Assembly: GCF_023053635.1 (NCBI RefSeq)
Contig: NC_086183.1
Coordinates: 32,655,501-32,719,500, forward strand
From: Elgaria multicarinata webbii
Taxonomy: Eukaryota > Chordata > Lepidosauria > Squamata > Anguidae
Reading direction: 5' to 3'
DNA: 64,000 bases
Part shown: positions 23,199 to 33,027 of the stretch, one piece after another
Position numbering within the stretch: position 1 is the first letter of the stretch
Layout of the letters: each line of letters begins with the position of its first letter
The notes under the pieces: generated by a model
What the model was told of the DNA's origin: nothing
What the model saw: only the letters and a program-made list of their open reading frames with translations
Databases searched by the model: none
Position numbers and translations under genes: made by a program

Positions 23199-26100
23199 GA
23201 GGTTGTCAAGAGAAAGGAACGTATTTACATATGTGGTGGGAATGTGAATATGTACAAAAATTATGGAAAATGGTGTTTAAAGAGATAAAAGAAATTTTAG
23301 GAATGGAGATTGAAGAGACACCTATTGTGGCATTATTATCAGTTTACGGAGAACTGAATTGTAATCAAGAGAGAAAAGAATTGATAACGAATTTGTTGAC
23401 AGCAGCAAGACTAATGATATCTAGGAATTGGAAGATTCAAGGGGATTATCACATAGAAGATTGGTATAAAGAAATATGGGATATTGCTATTAATGATAAA
23501 TTAACATGTAACATGAAAGTTAGAAGAAGTATGATAAAAACGAATGATTTTGAAGGAATATGGAAACAGTTTTTAGAATTTGTACTATTAAAGGGGAGAG
23601 GGAAAACACCTCCAGAGGAAGTAATGAGATTTTGGAAATATGATTAAGATCCCGGGGTTGGAGGGAGCACACTTATGTTAATTATGTTATGTTAAATGGA
23701 ATTAAGTTAGGACATATGTTATTAAATTGTTTATTTTATATTATTGTGTATTATGGGGCATTGTTTCATAGTGTATTGTTGTATTGTTTGGATTTTTTTA
23801 AAAAAAGAATTTGGCCTGGAAACAAATTGGCAACCAGGGCATAGAATCATAGAATAGCAGAGTTGGAAGGGGCCTACAAGGCCATCGAGTCCAACCCCCT
23901 GCTCATTGCAGGTGAGCTAAAACTGGGCTCTTACCCAGTCAGCAACCGGGCCTCCAGATTCTGCACTAGCTGCCATTTCTGAGCCATCTTCAAGCACAGC
24001 CCAATGTATAGCGCATTGCAGTAATCTAACCCAGAGTTCTCCAGAGCTTAGACTACTGATGCTAGGCTATCCCCATCCAGCTAAGGTTATAGCTGTGGCA
24101 GCTATCATGGTTGGGGATGATTGGAGTGGTAGTCCAACTCATCCGGAGCACATCAGGTTTGGGAATCCCCTTTCTAACTTCCAGACTGCCGGACGGCAGG
24201 CAATTGTAGGGTGGATGAGTGCAGCATAGTGCAGAAACTTCCACAGTGTGCAATGCGAGGGGAATGAGGTCCAGGCAGTAGAAGAACTGGGATGTTATCA
24301 GCATCTACAAAAAGCTGGAGGGTGTGTAGGATCATGTAACCGGATGTTGCCTTGACCTACCAAGGTCAGGTCTAGACCACCTTAACCTTAACTCTTGACG
24401 AAACGCCTTGCGCAACCAATTTTGAAGGAGGAAGGGGAGCAAACTATGTCAAAACCAGAGTGAATCTGGACTTGGAGGGTGTTTCCCCCAGCTCTGTATC
24501 CCCAGGGCCAGCGGATGGTATCTAGGGCTGAGATTCAGCAGGCAGAAAGTCCTGCTTGGTAGACCAGGCAAAGAGCATCATCAGACGAGCGTTTTATAGC
24601 ATGGCCGTTACTGGGCACTCACGGATTTTCACGGGTCCTTTTCACAATGCCATCCACCTCCTGCTCCTTCTGCTTGTTCTCATGCCGCAAAAAAAGACCT
24701 GGAAAATCCGGCTTTTCTGCTGCCATTTCCTGCTGTGTGCAGGAGAAGCAGCAGGATAAAAACACCCACTGAATAAACCATTGTTTGCTTCCTCTTTCCT
24801 CCCTGTGTGAAGAAAGAGGAAGCTGCTGTTCCCTATAGTGGAACAGAAAAGTGATGACAGAAGGAAGTTCCCTCCTTGTATTTAGAGCAGGCCTGGCCAA
24901 CCCAGTGGCCTCCTCTGTCCCTGCCAACCAAAGGCCTGATCCTGCACACCCCTATCCCCTGCTTGCCTGAAGTGGGGTCCCAGGACTCATCTCATCCGGA
25001 GTCCCTGACCAGGAGGCTGCCTGCCTGCACATAACCAGGAAGCATCCTGGGTGACTTTCGGCCAATCACTATCCTGCAGCCTAACCTACCTCACAGGGTT
25101 GTTGTGAGGATAAAATGGTGAGAGGGCCATGTACGCTTCCCTGAGGAAGGGTAGCATATATAAAGACATGAATAAGCTGGTGCCAGGGAACTCTCTGATC
25201 CTGGGATCCCCAACACAGCATCCATGGGCACAACCACCCATAGACTAGGGTGACCATATTTGGGAAACCAAAAAAGAGGACACCTAGTGTGTGTGGGGGG
25301 GGGGGGAAGCAGCTTTCTGAGTCCTGCAGAAAGTATGTTATTCCCCCACCACCTTAAAGAACCCGATTGGAGTGGAGGAGGGGAAAGGATTTCATTCTGC
25401 ACCACCACCATCCACTCCAATTGGGGCCTTTTCTATAATGTCCACGAATGACCCACTTTCCCCTTTAAGACCTCAATTGGAGCTCGGGGTGGGAGAATGA
25501 TGTGCCTCAAGAAAGCATGTCATTCCCTCCTGCCATGCTAATGGCAGCCTTAAAGGGGAAGGTGTGTCATCCCAGGACATTATTGAAAATTATAGAAAAT
25601 CCCCCCTGACACCATGGGAAGAACAAAAACCAGGACAAATCCAGGGAAATCCTGACAGTTGGTCACCCTACCATAGACACTTCTCTTGGCCCCTGCTGAG
25701 GGCTCTGCCCTGGCCAATTGATAGTTACCAGCATCAAGGGTAGGCAGGGCCCACTGACAAGAGTCTCCTGGACCTGTTCCATCTTCCGGATAGACACCAC
25801 TTCTCATATTTATTTATTTATTTATTTATTTATTACATTTCTATACCGCCCAATAGCCAAAGCTCTCTGGGCGGTTCACAAAAATTAAAACCACAATAAA
25901 ACAACCATCAGGTTAAAAGCACAATTACAAAATACAGTATAAAAGGCACAACCAGGATAAAACCACACAGCAAAATTGATATAAGATTAAAATACAGAGT
26001 TAAAACAGTAAGATTTAAATTTAAGTTAAAATTAAGTGTTAAAATATTGAGAGAATAAAAAGGTCTTCAGCTGGCGACGAAAGCTGAATGGCAGCCATCT

Positions 26101-29100
26101 TGTGACAGTGCCCGAAACACTTTCTCAAAATCCCAAATGTGCCCACTGGCGCAAGAGGGCTGGGGACCCCTGGCCTGGTGAATAGAGGTAAAACTAGTGA
26201 GCTGTTGTCAGGCGTGCATTCTGGACATACTGGACTGCTAGCCCAGGTAGCCTCGGTGGAATGTAAAGCTGCTCAACCACATCCCTACCTTGAGGCCACT
26301 ACCAGCACGGGGGAACTCCGAGGTCAGGCCACTGTGCATTTTTTTCCATGATCAGAAGAAAGGCGGTAATTGGGCCACTAAGAATTACAGGGGAGATTGA
26401 ATCTGCTCCAGTTATCAGTCAAAACTCTAAAGAAGCTTTTGCAAGATGCTTTGTAGGGATGCTGACATCATCCCAGGACAGGCTGGTGACTCAGATGCAA
26501 TGTTCCTTGGAGAACACCTTTATTTATTTGTTTGTTTGTTTGTTTATTTATTTATAATTGCATAATTGCAGGACAAAGCAAAGGCAATTCCACTATAATC
26601 AGAAAGGAAAAAAGAAAGCAGAAATAGACAATATGGATGGAAAGGAGTCCTTAGAGGTGGTGACCTGCAAAGGGTGTGCAATGTTCGTGTTTCTGCCTGA
26701 GCTCAACATGGCGTACACCTGCAACAAGTGCAAGCTGGTGGTACTTTTGGAAGAAAAAGTGAGAGGACTTGAGCGGCGAGTGTCCACCCTCCAAGGAATA
26801 AGAGAAGACGAGGAGTTCTTAGACCGAATGGTGGAACTGCAACAGCAACAAGAAGCATATGAGATTGAAGAGCAACAGCCAGCTGAAGCAGAAGTGGAGT
26901 ATGCTGAGGGGAGGAAAGCCAATGAAGAGGAAACTCTCTGGAAAAGAGTGACAGTTAGGAGCAGAAGAACTAGAAGGCATTCTGCACCGGTGGAACCATT
27001 AGTGTTAAGCAACCGCTTTCAGCTACTGGAGGATGAGACTGAAGGAAAGTTTGCAGAGGAAGAAGTACAGGAGACACCGTGCAACAATGAACAAGAGACA
27101 GAAGGTAGGTCAACCAAGAAGAAGAGAAGAGTAGTCGTTGTGGGAGACTCCCTGCTGCGTGGGATTGAAACCCAAGTATGTCATGAAGACCCATGGACTC
27201 GCCAGGTGTGCTGTCTCCCTGGAGCACAGATTAGAGATGTGACTGAAGAGTTACCAAAGCTCATAAAGCCCACGGACACATACTCCTTTCTTCTCATCCA
27301 TGTAGTAACAAATGATGTCGCCAAGCAGAGCTACAAAGAAATCATTTCAGACTTTGAAGCTCTGGGAAGGAAACTGAAGAACTTTGGGGCCCAGGAAGTT
27401 TTCTCATCCATCCTCCCGGTTCTTGGAAGAGGATTAGAAAGGGAAAGAAAAATACTCTGGATGAATGACTGGCTACGAAGGTGGTGCCGACGTGAGAGTT
27501 TTGGATTCTGGACCACGGGCTACGCTGCTTGGAACATGGACTGCTGGCAAGGGATGGGTTGCACCTCACAAGGGCTGGAAAGAATGTGTTCGGCCACAGC
27601 ATGAAGAACTTGATCAGGAGGGCTTTAAACTGAATCTTACGGGGGCGGGAGACGTAAACCTTGAGGCAACAATGGATGAAGGCCAAGGCACCACAGTACA
27701 GAGAACAGCTCCAATAGTGCCCAAAATAGTGTCCGCAACAATGTAGGAACAAAGCCAGACTATAAAACACATGGTCTTCAATGTCTATATACTAATGCCC
27801 AGAGCATGGGAAACAAACACAATGAACTTGAACTCTTATTACATGAAGGCAAATACGACTTGACAGGTATAACTGAAACTTGGTGGGATGACTCTCATGA
27901 CTGGAATATAGCAATTGAAGGATATAACTTGTTCAAAAAGAACAGAAGAAATAGAAAGAGAGGTGGAGTTGCACTATATGTTAAAAATACCTATCCCTGC
28001 ACAGAAATACAGGCGGATCAGACTGGGAGCCCCGTCGAGAGCGTCTGGATTAAAATAAATGGGGCAAGGAATAAAAAGAACGTGATAATCTGAGTTTACT
28101 ACCAACCACCCAATCAAGGAGAAGACGAGGATGAAACTTTTGAGAAACAAATTGCCAGTGTTTCAAGGAAGTGTGATGTAGTAGTGACGGGGGACTTCAA
28201 TTATCCTGATATCTGTTGGGAGACAAATTTTGCCAAAAGCGGCCCTTCCAAGAAATTCCTGACATGTGTGGGTGATAACTTTCTCCTACAGAAAGTGGAG
28301 GAAGGAACTAGAGGATCGGCAATCCTTGACTTGATATTGACCAATAGGGATGACTTAGTGGATAAAGTGGCAGTTACGGGAACTCTGGGGGAAAGTGACC
28401 GCGTCATACTTGAATTCTTGATTATGAAGGAGACAAAAGTTGAGTGTAGCCATACACATACTCTGGATTTTAGGGAAGCTGATTTTAATAAACTCAGAAC
28501 TATGATAAGTAAGGTCCCGTGGCAAATGAGCCTAATGAGAAAAGGAGTGCAGGATGGGTGGGAGTATTTAAAAAAGGAAATTTTAAAGGCACAGTTACAA
28601 ACCATTCCAACAAGGAGAAAAGTTAGAAGACAACAGAGGAAACCAATGCGGCTCCACAAAAAGATTAGAGATGACCTGAAAACAAAAAAAGATACATATA
28701 GGAAGTGGAAGGAAGGCCAGGCTACAAAAGAAGAGTACACACAGGTGGCACAGAAGTGCCGAAATGGCGTCAGGAAGGCTAAAGCTGAGAATGAGCTGAA
28801 ATTAGCGAGGGATGCTAAAAGCAATAAAAAGGCTTTCTTCAGATACGTGAGTAGTAAAAGACAGAGGAAAGAAATGGTGGTTCAACTGCTTAATGAGGAT
28901 GGCAAATTGATATCAGATTACAAAGAAAAGGCTGAAGTGCTCAATTCCTACTTTGCCTCAGTCTTCTCCTAAAAGCGGGTCTATGACCCCCCCTGGAGAA
29001 AGTGAAGCAGAAGTTGAGGTGTTAGCATAATTGTCTAATGTTAGCATAACCACCTCCATTTTTAACAGGAAACTGTAAAATCTCCATTGCACACCAAGCG

Positions 29101-32100
29101 AAATGTCACGTACCCGAGGGTGTCTTCAAGGATGTCTCCTGTGTAACTGTCTTATCTATCCAAAACAATAGCTTCATTGCTCCAGGAAGAAAGTTAACTT
29201 GGAGCAACTTACTGTTGCAAAGGAATGTTTTGCAGAAGATAAGGGGGGGCTCTGGTGTTACATTCTGATTGGTTAATGCTGCTACTGGGCCCTGCCCCTT
29301 GAAAGCTTTAATACTGTACCATATTCCCTATGTCTTTTGTCTGATTGCTCCCTTTGAAGAGACCAGGCCTTGATTACTAATCAATAAAGCGCTTTTGAAC
29401 CCTCTGTCGCTGGAATGGTGAAGTCGTGCTTAAGGGCTGTTTGGATCTCGTCCTTGGGTGAAAAGAACATTGATCTAACAGAGGGGGCAGGATTGCGGTT
29501 TGAGATTGATAAACAAATGGTCAAAGAACACCTAATTTCCTTGAATCAGTTCAAATCACCAGGGCCCGATGAACTGCATCCTGGAGTAATGAAGGAGCTA
29601 GCAGAAGAACTCTCAGAACCTTTGTCTATTATCTTTGCAAAATCATGGAAGACGGGTGAGGTGCCGGACAACTGGAGGAGAGCTAACGTTGTCCCTATCT
29701 TCAAAAAGGGCAAAAAGGAGACCAGTCAGTCTGACATCCATCCCTGGGAAAATTCTGGAGCAGATTATAAAGAAGTCAATTTGTAAACACCTTGAAATCA
29801 ATGCGGTGATTACTAGAAGCCAACATGGATTTGTCAGGAACAAGTCCTGTCAGACTAATTTGATCTCATTTTTTGATCGGGTAACCTCCCTTGTGGACGT
29901 CACATATCTTGACTTCAGCAAAGCTTTCAACAAAGTGCCCCATGATATTCTGATTAACAAACTAGCTAAAAGTGGGCTAGATGGAACAACTATTAGGTGG
30001 ATTCACAGTTGGCTACAGAATCGGACTCAAAGAGTACTTATCAATGGAACCTTCTCAAACTGGGGAGAGGCAATGAGTGGGGTACCGCAGGGCTCAGTCC
30101 TGGGCCCAGGGCTCTTCAACATTTTTATTAATCATTTGGACAAGGAGGTGCAGGGAACGCTGATCAAATTTGCAGATGACACAAAATTGGGTGGGTGGGA
30201 GAGCTAATACCCTGGAAGACAGAAACAAACTTCAAAGTGATCTTGATAGGTTGGAGTGCTGGGCTGAAAACAAAAAAATGAAATTTAAGAGGGATAAATG
30301 CCAAGTTCTACATTTAGGAAATAGAAACCAAAGGCACAGTTACAAGATGGGGGATACTTGGCTCAGCAATACTGCAAACGAGAAGGATCTTGGAATGGTT
30401 GTAGATCGCAAGCTGAATATGAGCCAACAGTGCGATATGGCTGCAAGAAAGGCAAATGCTAGAGCTTCCAAATCACGTGAGGTACTGGTTCCTCTCTATT
30501 CGGCCCTGGTTAGGCCTCATCTAGAGTATTGCGTCCAGTTCTGGGCTCCACAATTCAAGAAGGACGCAGACAAGCTGGACTGAAAGAACTGGGCATGTTT
30601 AGCCTGGAGAAGAGAAGATTGAGGGGAGACATGATAGCACTCTTCAAAGACTTAAAAGGTTGTCACACAGAGGAGGGCCAGGATCTCTTCTCGATCCTCC
30701 CAGAGTGCAGGACACGGAATAACGAGCTTGAGTTAAAGGAAGCCAGATTCCAGCTGGACATCAGGAAAAACTTCCTGACTGTTAGAGCAGTACGACAATG
30801 AAATCAGTTGACTAGTGAGGTTGTGGGCTCTCTCACACTAGAGGCCTTTAAGAGGAAGCTGGACATCCATCTGCCAGGGATGCTTTAGGGTGGATTCCTG
30901 CATTGAGCAGGGGTTGGACTCGATGGCCTTGTAGGCCCCTTCCAACTCTGCTATTCTATGATTCTATGGAATTAGATTTTCTTGCAATTCGCCCAAATTC
31001 ACACTTGCAAAAATGCAAAACAAAACAAAACCCACAACCACACACACAAAACGACTCCCGCCCATCCCAATTGCACAGCACTCCTCCAACATGTTTGTTG
31101 CCTGTTTAAATGTCCCACCCTGGAACATGCCATGTACAATCCCTGAATCATAGGCTGCCTTTGTAATCACCTCATTTCCCAATCAAACTAGATGCAAGAT
31201 ACGGTCACGTTGATTGCATTGTTATGCAAGGCAGGGATGGAGGTAAACTACATTTTAAAAAAAGGTTCTACGTGGCTCCCCATGAACGTGTTTTAAACAA
31301 AGCTATTATCACAGGATCAGTACATCTGATTCCTGGAATGTTTATGGTTGGCACCGACCTCAAGATCGGATTACTGCAACGCACTCTTTGTAGGACTGCT
31401 CTGGAAGCCGGAGCTAGTGCAGAACGCTGCAGCTCGGCTGTTGTCCAGGGCTGCCCCTTTCCAGCATGGAACTCCTCTGCTGAGGGAACCGCACTGGCTG
31501 CCTATTCGCTACCGGTAGGGTGACCCTATGAAAAGGAGAACAGGGCTCCTGTATCTTTAACAGTTGTATAGAAAAAGGAATTTCAGCAGGTGTCATTGGT
31601 ATATATGGAGAACCTGATGGAATTCCCTCTTCATCACCGCAGTTAAAAGTGCAGGAGCTATACTAGAGTGACCAGATTTAAAAGAGGGCAGGGTGCCTGC
31701 AGCTTTAACTGTTGTTCCTTCGCCTTCTCTGTGAGCCCCTGCCAAAGGAAGTGAGGCAGGTGGCTACTAGGAGGAGGGCCTTCTCCGCTGTGGCACCCCG
31801 GTTGTGGAACGAGCTCCCCAGAGAGGTCCGCCTGGCGCCTACACTGTACTGCTTTCGTCGCCAGCTGAAGACCTTTTTATTCACTCAGTATTTTAACACT
31901 TAATTTTAACTTAAATTTAAATTTTACTGTTTTAACTCTGTATTTTAATCTTATAATCAACTTTGCTGTGTGGTTTTATCCTGGTTGCAGTTTTTATACT
32001 GTATTTTGTAATTGTGTTTTTAACCTGTTGGATGGGCTTCAGTTAGAACTCTAAAGGAGCTATCCAGGGGTCAAAGGTTCTGGCTGAAATCTGGAGCCAC

Positions 32101-33027
32101 CCCGCTGATTTCTCAGCCACCAGCCTCCGTCGGTCATACCACCAACATCTTGTGCAGTGCAGCAAAAAGATCTTTCTGATCTGGGGCGCGCCTCGAGCGT
32201 CAGCGTCCTGCGCCTCCCAACCCTCTCTGCATTGTCTGCCTTTCTGCAAGTTACCGTTCCGTAGCCTCAGTTCTTCCCCCCTTACAAAATGAGAATAACG
32301 CATTGGAACCCACTTCAGAAGGCTGCAAGAATTCTAGGACCCTTTGTACAACTGTGCAAAGCTAGCAAATTTGAGGGGGGAAACATTCCTACAATAAATG
32401 ACTTTCCTGGTGGTCAGGTTCTCTCCTCCTGCTTCTGCCAATGGAGCTTTCCCAGATCCTGTTTCACCTGCTCCTGTTATGGGGGGGGATCTGCACTACT
32501 GCTTTAAAATGCTTTAAAGTGCTTTATAACAGTTTTGACAACAGTTGGGACCCAGGACACACTACATATACAGTTTTCAAAACATTTTCAAAGTGCTTTA
32601 AAGCTCTTTAAAAGCAGTAGTGTAGATCCCCTTGTGCCATCATTTTTCCACCTTGCTGTCCTCATCTGACTCTGGGCCAGTTTTATATTGTTTTGACCCA
32701 GGCTGGCTCACTTCTAGTGCTTCGTTCAATCCTTGTTCCTTGTATTTTCAAAACCTGGATGCCTCTGCTTCTCCCAGCTCTGGTTCTGACCTGTTTTGTC
32801 CCCACAATTTCAGTCCGGTTCACCCTTTCTCCTCCTCCCTCCACCTTGCCCAAATCCATCATCTTCCTTCTCCCTAATCCTCTCATACCAACCCATTGCC
32901 TTTCCCCAAAGACCCCCTGGCAGAACCAACCTGCCGCAAACTCACCCAAGATCTCCTTTCTCCTCTGTGTGTGTGGCTGATCAGTGTAGACCCATTCAAA
33001 ATCATCCCTGCTTCCAGGCTTTCTCAT
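15644..33027 (-). CDS. Sphingolipid delta-4-desaturase, DEGS2-like (three coding exons)
   Basis: Membrane-bound fatty-acyl desaturase of the DEGS family. These enzymes act in the ER on dihydroceramide, making the delta-4 double bond (DEGS1) or also 4-hydroxylating (DEGS2). Exons: 32946-33027, 18645-19387 and 15644-15787, 969 nt, 322 residues against 323 in human DEGS1 and DEGS2 as I recall. The three di-iron histidine boxes are intact: HDISH (89-93), HVDHH (128-132) and HMEHH near 259-263. Hydrophobic spans near 45-62 and 66-80 fit the family. [16 protein letters not shown] and [18 protein letters not shown] look closer to DEGS2 than DEGS1, but orthology is not settled. The N-terminus starts [10 protein letters not shown], without the MGN myristoylation start of the human proteins. 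Exon 1 exists in three copies; which is used is unknown, so coordinates here use the nearest. Confidence 0.93.
16083..16128. repeat. (ATT)n microsatellite
   Basis: About 15 ATT units in desaturase intron 2; a short (AAAT)n lies just before at 16010-16027. Confidence 0.95.
16366..16560 (+). repeat. tRNA-derived SINE
   Basis: A tRNA-like head with an A-box-like CTATGGCTCGGTG and a B-box-like GGTTCAGTCTC, about 40 bp apart. The tail follows: ACTGAGCTAGATAGACCAAG, GTCTGACTCAGTG and AACTTCCTATGTG. The tail matches, inverted, the fragment at 4812-4955. The head is too diverged to be a tRNA gene. Confidence 0.78.
16561..17084. other. Unclassified GC-rich intron segment
   Basis: Contains inverted words around ATCCCCGGGATCATCCCTGT (16636) and a block with AAAATGGCGGCTGCGATG (16956). 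It may be a decayed transposon, but no ends or target duplication could be fixed. Confidence 0.35.
17085..17577 (+). mobile_element. Penelope-like element, RT fragment (5' piece)
   Basis: Degenerate translation recalls the Penelope RT: an LRFIDDIC core near 17220, [19 protein letters not shown] near 17300, and an LNTTVQ-like word near 17410. It is interrupted at 17578 by L2 and continues at 18241. It is old, with several frame breaks. Identification rests on remembered family sequence. Confidence 0.6.
17578..18185 (+). repeat. L2 LINE 3' half with (ATT)n tail
   Basis: Reads [45 protein letters not shown] and then the L2 3' end (TACCCTGCCTCAATCCAGAG), closing with (ATT)n at 18139-18183. It is inserted into the Penelope fragment. 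Confidence 0.88.
18241..18592 (+). mobile_element. Penelope-like element, 3' piece
   Basis: Continues the element beyond the L2 insertion: ATCTACAACCCATCCTGAAC and CAACTCTGCCTCCATATCTA match the region between RT and the GIY-YIG nuclease in reptile Penelope elements. It stops about 50 bp from the donor of desaturase exon 2. Confidence 0.55.
18645..19387 (-). CDS. DEGS-like coding exon 2 (catalytic core)
   Basis: A 743-bp exon encoding residues 28-275, from [18 protein letters not shown] to [13 protein letters not shown]. It carries all three histidine boxes and HFIAEHYMF. The acceptor is CCCAACACAG and the donor GTAAGA. It is uninterrupted and shows no sign of decay. Confidence 0.97.
19388..19741. 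other. Desaturase intron 1, start
   Basis: Contains CAGAGTTACCTAGGAGTAAC and ATGTGCATAGGATTGC, words of a common amniote SINE/MITE. No element ends fixed. Confidence 0.4.
19742..20509. mobile_element. Non-autonomous hAT element with 8-bp TSD and internal duplication
   Basis: The ends TAGGGATGTGC and GCACACCCCTA are inverted. The 8-bp direct repeat CTGTGAAG lies at 19734-19741 and 20510-20517. Inside, a block starting GACGCTTACCTGCCTCC is repeated with a period of about 217 bp (19981 and 20198). No transposase frame. The terminal words match the hAT-like ends at 45217, 47277, 50319, 54595 and 56116. Confidence 0.92.
20510..20866. other. Desaturase intron 1, no feature seen
   Basis: AT-rich; nothing recognised before the LINE tail. 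Confidence 0.4.
20867..21180 (-). repeat. LINE/SINE 3' tail (TAGCACCATCAATGTACATG type)
   Basis: (ATT)n, then TATATAGCACCATCAATGTA, CGCATAGGCTTACAATCTAA and GCAAACAAGCAC. The same tail occurs in plus orientation at 22990-23155 and again at 42155-42330. It ends in (AAAT)n at 21158-21180. Confidence 0.75.
21181..21744. other. Desaturase intron 1, SINE relic
   Basis: A word near 21330-21360 (CACAGGATTGTTGGGAGGAT) matches the SINE at 25040. Otherwise nothing recognised. Confidence 0.4.
21978..22420 (-). repeat. CR1 LINE 3' end, nested in L1
   Basis: The reverse complement encodes [40 protein letters not shown] and [13 protein letters not shown]. The outer end carries repeated ATAGAATCATAGAATC, the CR1 tail. 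Its frame is open over 115 codons. Confidence 0.93.
22736..23194 (+). repeat. L2-like LINE 3' end with tail and (AAT)n, nested in L1
   Basis: Reads [20 protein letters not shown] and [15 protein letters not shown], then GATTGTAAGCCTATGCGGCA and GATGGTGCTATATAAATAAA, ending in (AAT)n at 23157-23199. It shows that the TAGCACCATC-type tail belongs to an L2-like LINE. Confidence 0.8.
23843..23912 (-). repeat. CR1 3' tail fragment
   Basis: ATAGAATCATAGAATAGCAG and AAGGCCATCGAGTCCAACCC, the extreme 3' end of CR1 in minus orientation. Confidence 0.88.
23913..25039. other. Desaturase intron 1, unresolved repeats
   Basis: The stretch 23920-24060 (GCGCATTGCAGTAATCTAAC) resembles an interspersed reptile repeat I cannot name, followed at 24090-24175 by a hAT-like relic. 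24176-25039 holds no recognised feature. Confidence 0.4.
25040..25180 (+). repeat. SINE fragment (MIR/CORE-like or squamate tRNA-SINE body)
   Basis: GTGACTTTCGGCCAATCACT, CCTAACCTACCTCACAGGGT and TTGTTGTGAGGATAAAATGG form a widespread amniote SINE body. Confidence 0.7.
25246..25670. mobile_element. Non-autonomous hAT element (TAGGGTGACCA ends) with 8-bp TSD
   Basis: The ends TAGGGTGACCATATTTGG and CAGTTGGTCACCCTA are inverted, bracketed by direct repeats CCATAGAC at 25238-25245 and 25671-25678. It is 425 bp with no coding sequence. Its end word also appears near 31513 and 43430 (GAGTGACCAGATTT). Confidence 0.93.
25805..26085 (-). repeat. L2 LINE 3' UTR, minus orientation
   Basis: (TTTA)n, then TCTATACCGCCCAATAGCCA, CTCTCTGGGCGGTTCACAAA and the A-rich 3' UTR up to AGGTCTTCAGCTGGCGACG. 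Confidence 0.88.
26086..26559. other. Desaturase intron 1, no gene; TTTG/TTTA repeat at the end
   Basis: No recognised element except the (TTTR)n run at 26520-26556 just before CR1. Confidence 0.4.
26633..27604 (+). CDS. CR1 ORF1 protein (zinc-knuckle, coiled coil, SGNH esterase)
   Basis: Open over 323 codons from ATG 26633. Near the N-terminus CKGCAMF and [10 protein letters not shown] give a C2-C2 zinc-binding pair. The stretch [20 protein letters not shown] and on looks like a coiled coil. The C-terminal half is the CR1 esterase: [15 protein letters not shown] carries the block-I serine (GDS), and [12 protein letters not shown] stands where the family has HVGTND. The block-III glycine is therefore replaced by valine. 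The last residues after about 27470 leave the family pattern, so the frame may shift there. Confidence 0.8.
   Translation: MDGKESLEVVTCKGCAMFVFLPELNMAYTCNKCKLVVLLEEKVRGLERRVSTLQGIREDEEFLDRMVELQQQQEAYEIEEQQPAEAEVEYAEGRKANEEETLWKRVTVRSRRTRRHSAPVEPLVLSNRFQLLEDETEGKFAEEEVQETPCNNEQETEGRSTKKKRRVVVVGDSLLRGIETQVCHEDPWTRQVCCLPGAQIRDVTEELPKLIKPTDTYSFLLIHVVTNDVAKQSYKEIISDFEALGRKLKNFGAQEVFSSILPVLGRGLERERKILWMNDWLRRWCRRESFGFWTTGYAAWNMDCWQGMGCTSQGLERMCSATA
29020..29480 (+). mobile_element. Solo-LTR-like retrovirus fossil inside CR1
   Basis: A 461-bp LTR with inverted ends (TGTTAG / CTAACA), 4-bp flanking repeat GAGG, and an AATAAA poly(A) signal in its 3' third. The second copy of the same family at 40328-40755 is about 90% alike by eye. 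It inserted into CR1, so it is younger than that CR1. No internal genes remain here; it is a fossil. Confidence 0.85.
30966..32235. repeat. Segmental duplicate P (partner 58664-60000)
   Basis: Shares long stretches with 58664-60000 in the same orientation, about 93-95% alike by eye: ATTAGATTTTCTTGCAATTC, CATTTCCCAATCAAACTAGA, the L2 piece GGATTACTGCAACGC, and the block from TTCAGTTAGAACTCTAAAGG to TCTCTGCATTGT. The middle (31500-32038) differs, being L2 and a MITE here. The left end abuts the CR1 tail. Confidence 0.88.
31340..31915 (+). repeat. L2 LINE pieces split by a hAT-like MITE
   Basis: L2 RT words [20 protein letters not shown]-like run to 31512 in several frames. They are interrupted at about 31513-31730 by an element starting TAGGGTGACCCTATG and containing AGAGTGACCAGATTTAAAAG. 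L2 resumes as [36 protein letters not shown] and the L2 3' UTR to about 32035. Confidence 0.8.
32236..32480. other. MIR-like relic and unclassified intron DNA
   Basis: CCTCAGTTCTTCCCCCCTTA followed by ACAAAATGAGAATAA resembles the 3' part of MIR SINEs. The rest is unrecognised. Confidence 0.4.
32482..32636. mobile_element. MITE with GGGGATCTGCACTACTGC ends
   Basis: The left end GGGGATCTGCACTACTGCTT and the right end AAGCAGTAGTGTAGATCCCC are inverted. The core is rich in CTTTAAA words. Copies 2 and 3 of the desaturase block start inside it, at CTTTAAAG, where a hAT element has inserted. Confidence 0.8.

Larger units (their letters stand above)
21745..23815 (+). repeat. L1 LINE fragments with nested CR1 and L2
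   Basis: Three L1 pieces in order: 21745-21977 (endonuclease region, with GGCTGGAGATTTTAATATGG), 22421-22735 (late ORF2) and 23195-23815 (ORF2 C-terminus and 3' end). The last piece has an open frame 23231-23647 reading [20 protein letters not shown], 75-80% like the L1 at 35174 by eye. Breaks are filled by a minus-strand CR1 and a plus-strand LINE tail, but much of ORF2 is missing too. Confidence 0.85.
26560..30965 (+). repeat. CR1 LINE, long copy with ORF1 esterase and ORF2, split by an LTR fossil
   Basis: A 4.4-kb CR1 in desaturase intron 1. ORF1 is 26633-27604; ORF2 begins with the endonuclease (about 27780-28490), continues through the RT N-terminus (28490-28972, and from 29415) to FADDTKLGG (30168-30195) and the C-terminus, ending in the CTTCCAACTCTGCTATTCTA tail. 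ORF2 is broken: a TGA near 28090 lies between the codons for NVII and VYYQPP, further frame changes fall near 29740 and 30200, and a stretch is missing near 30465 and 30580. An LTR sits at 29020-29480. Not active, but only moderately old. Confidence 0.93.
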
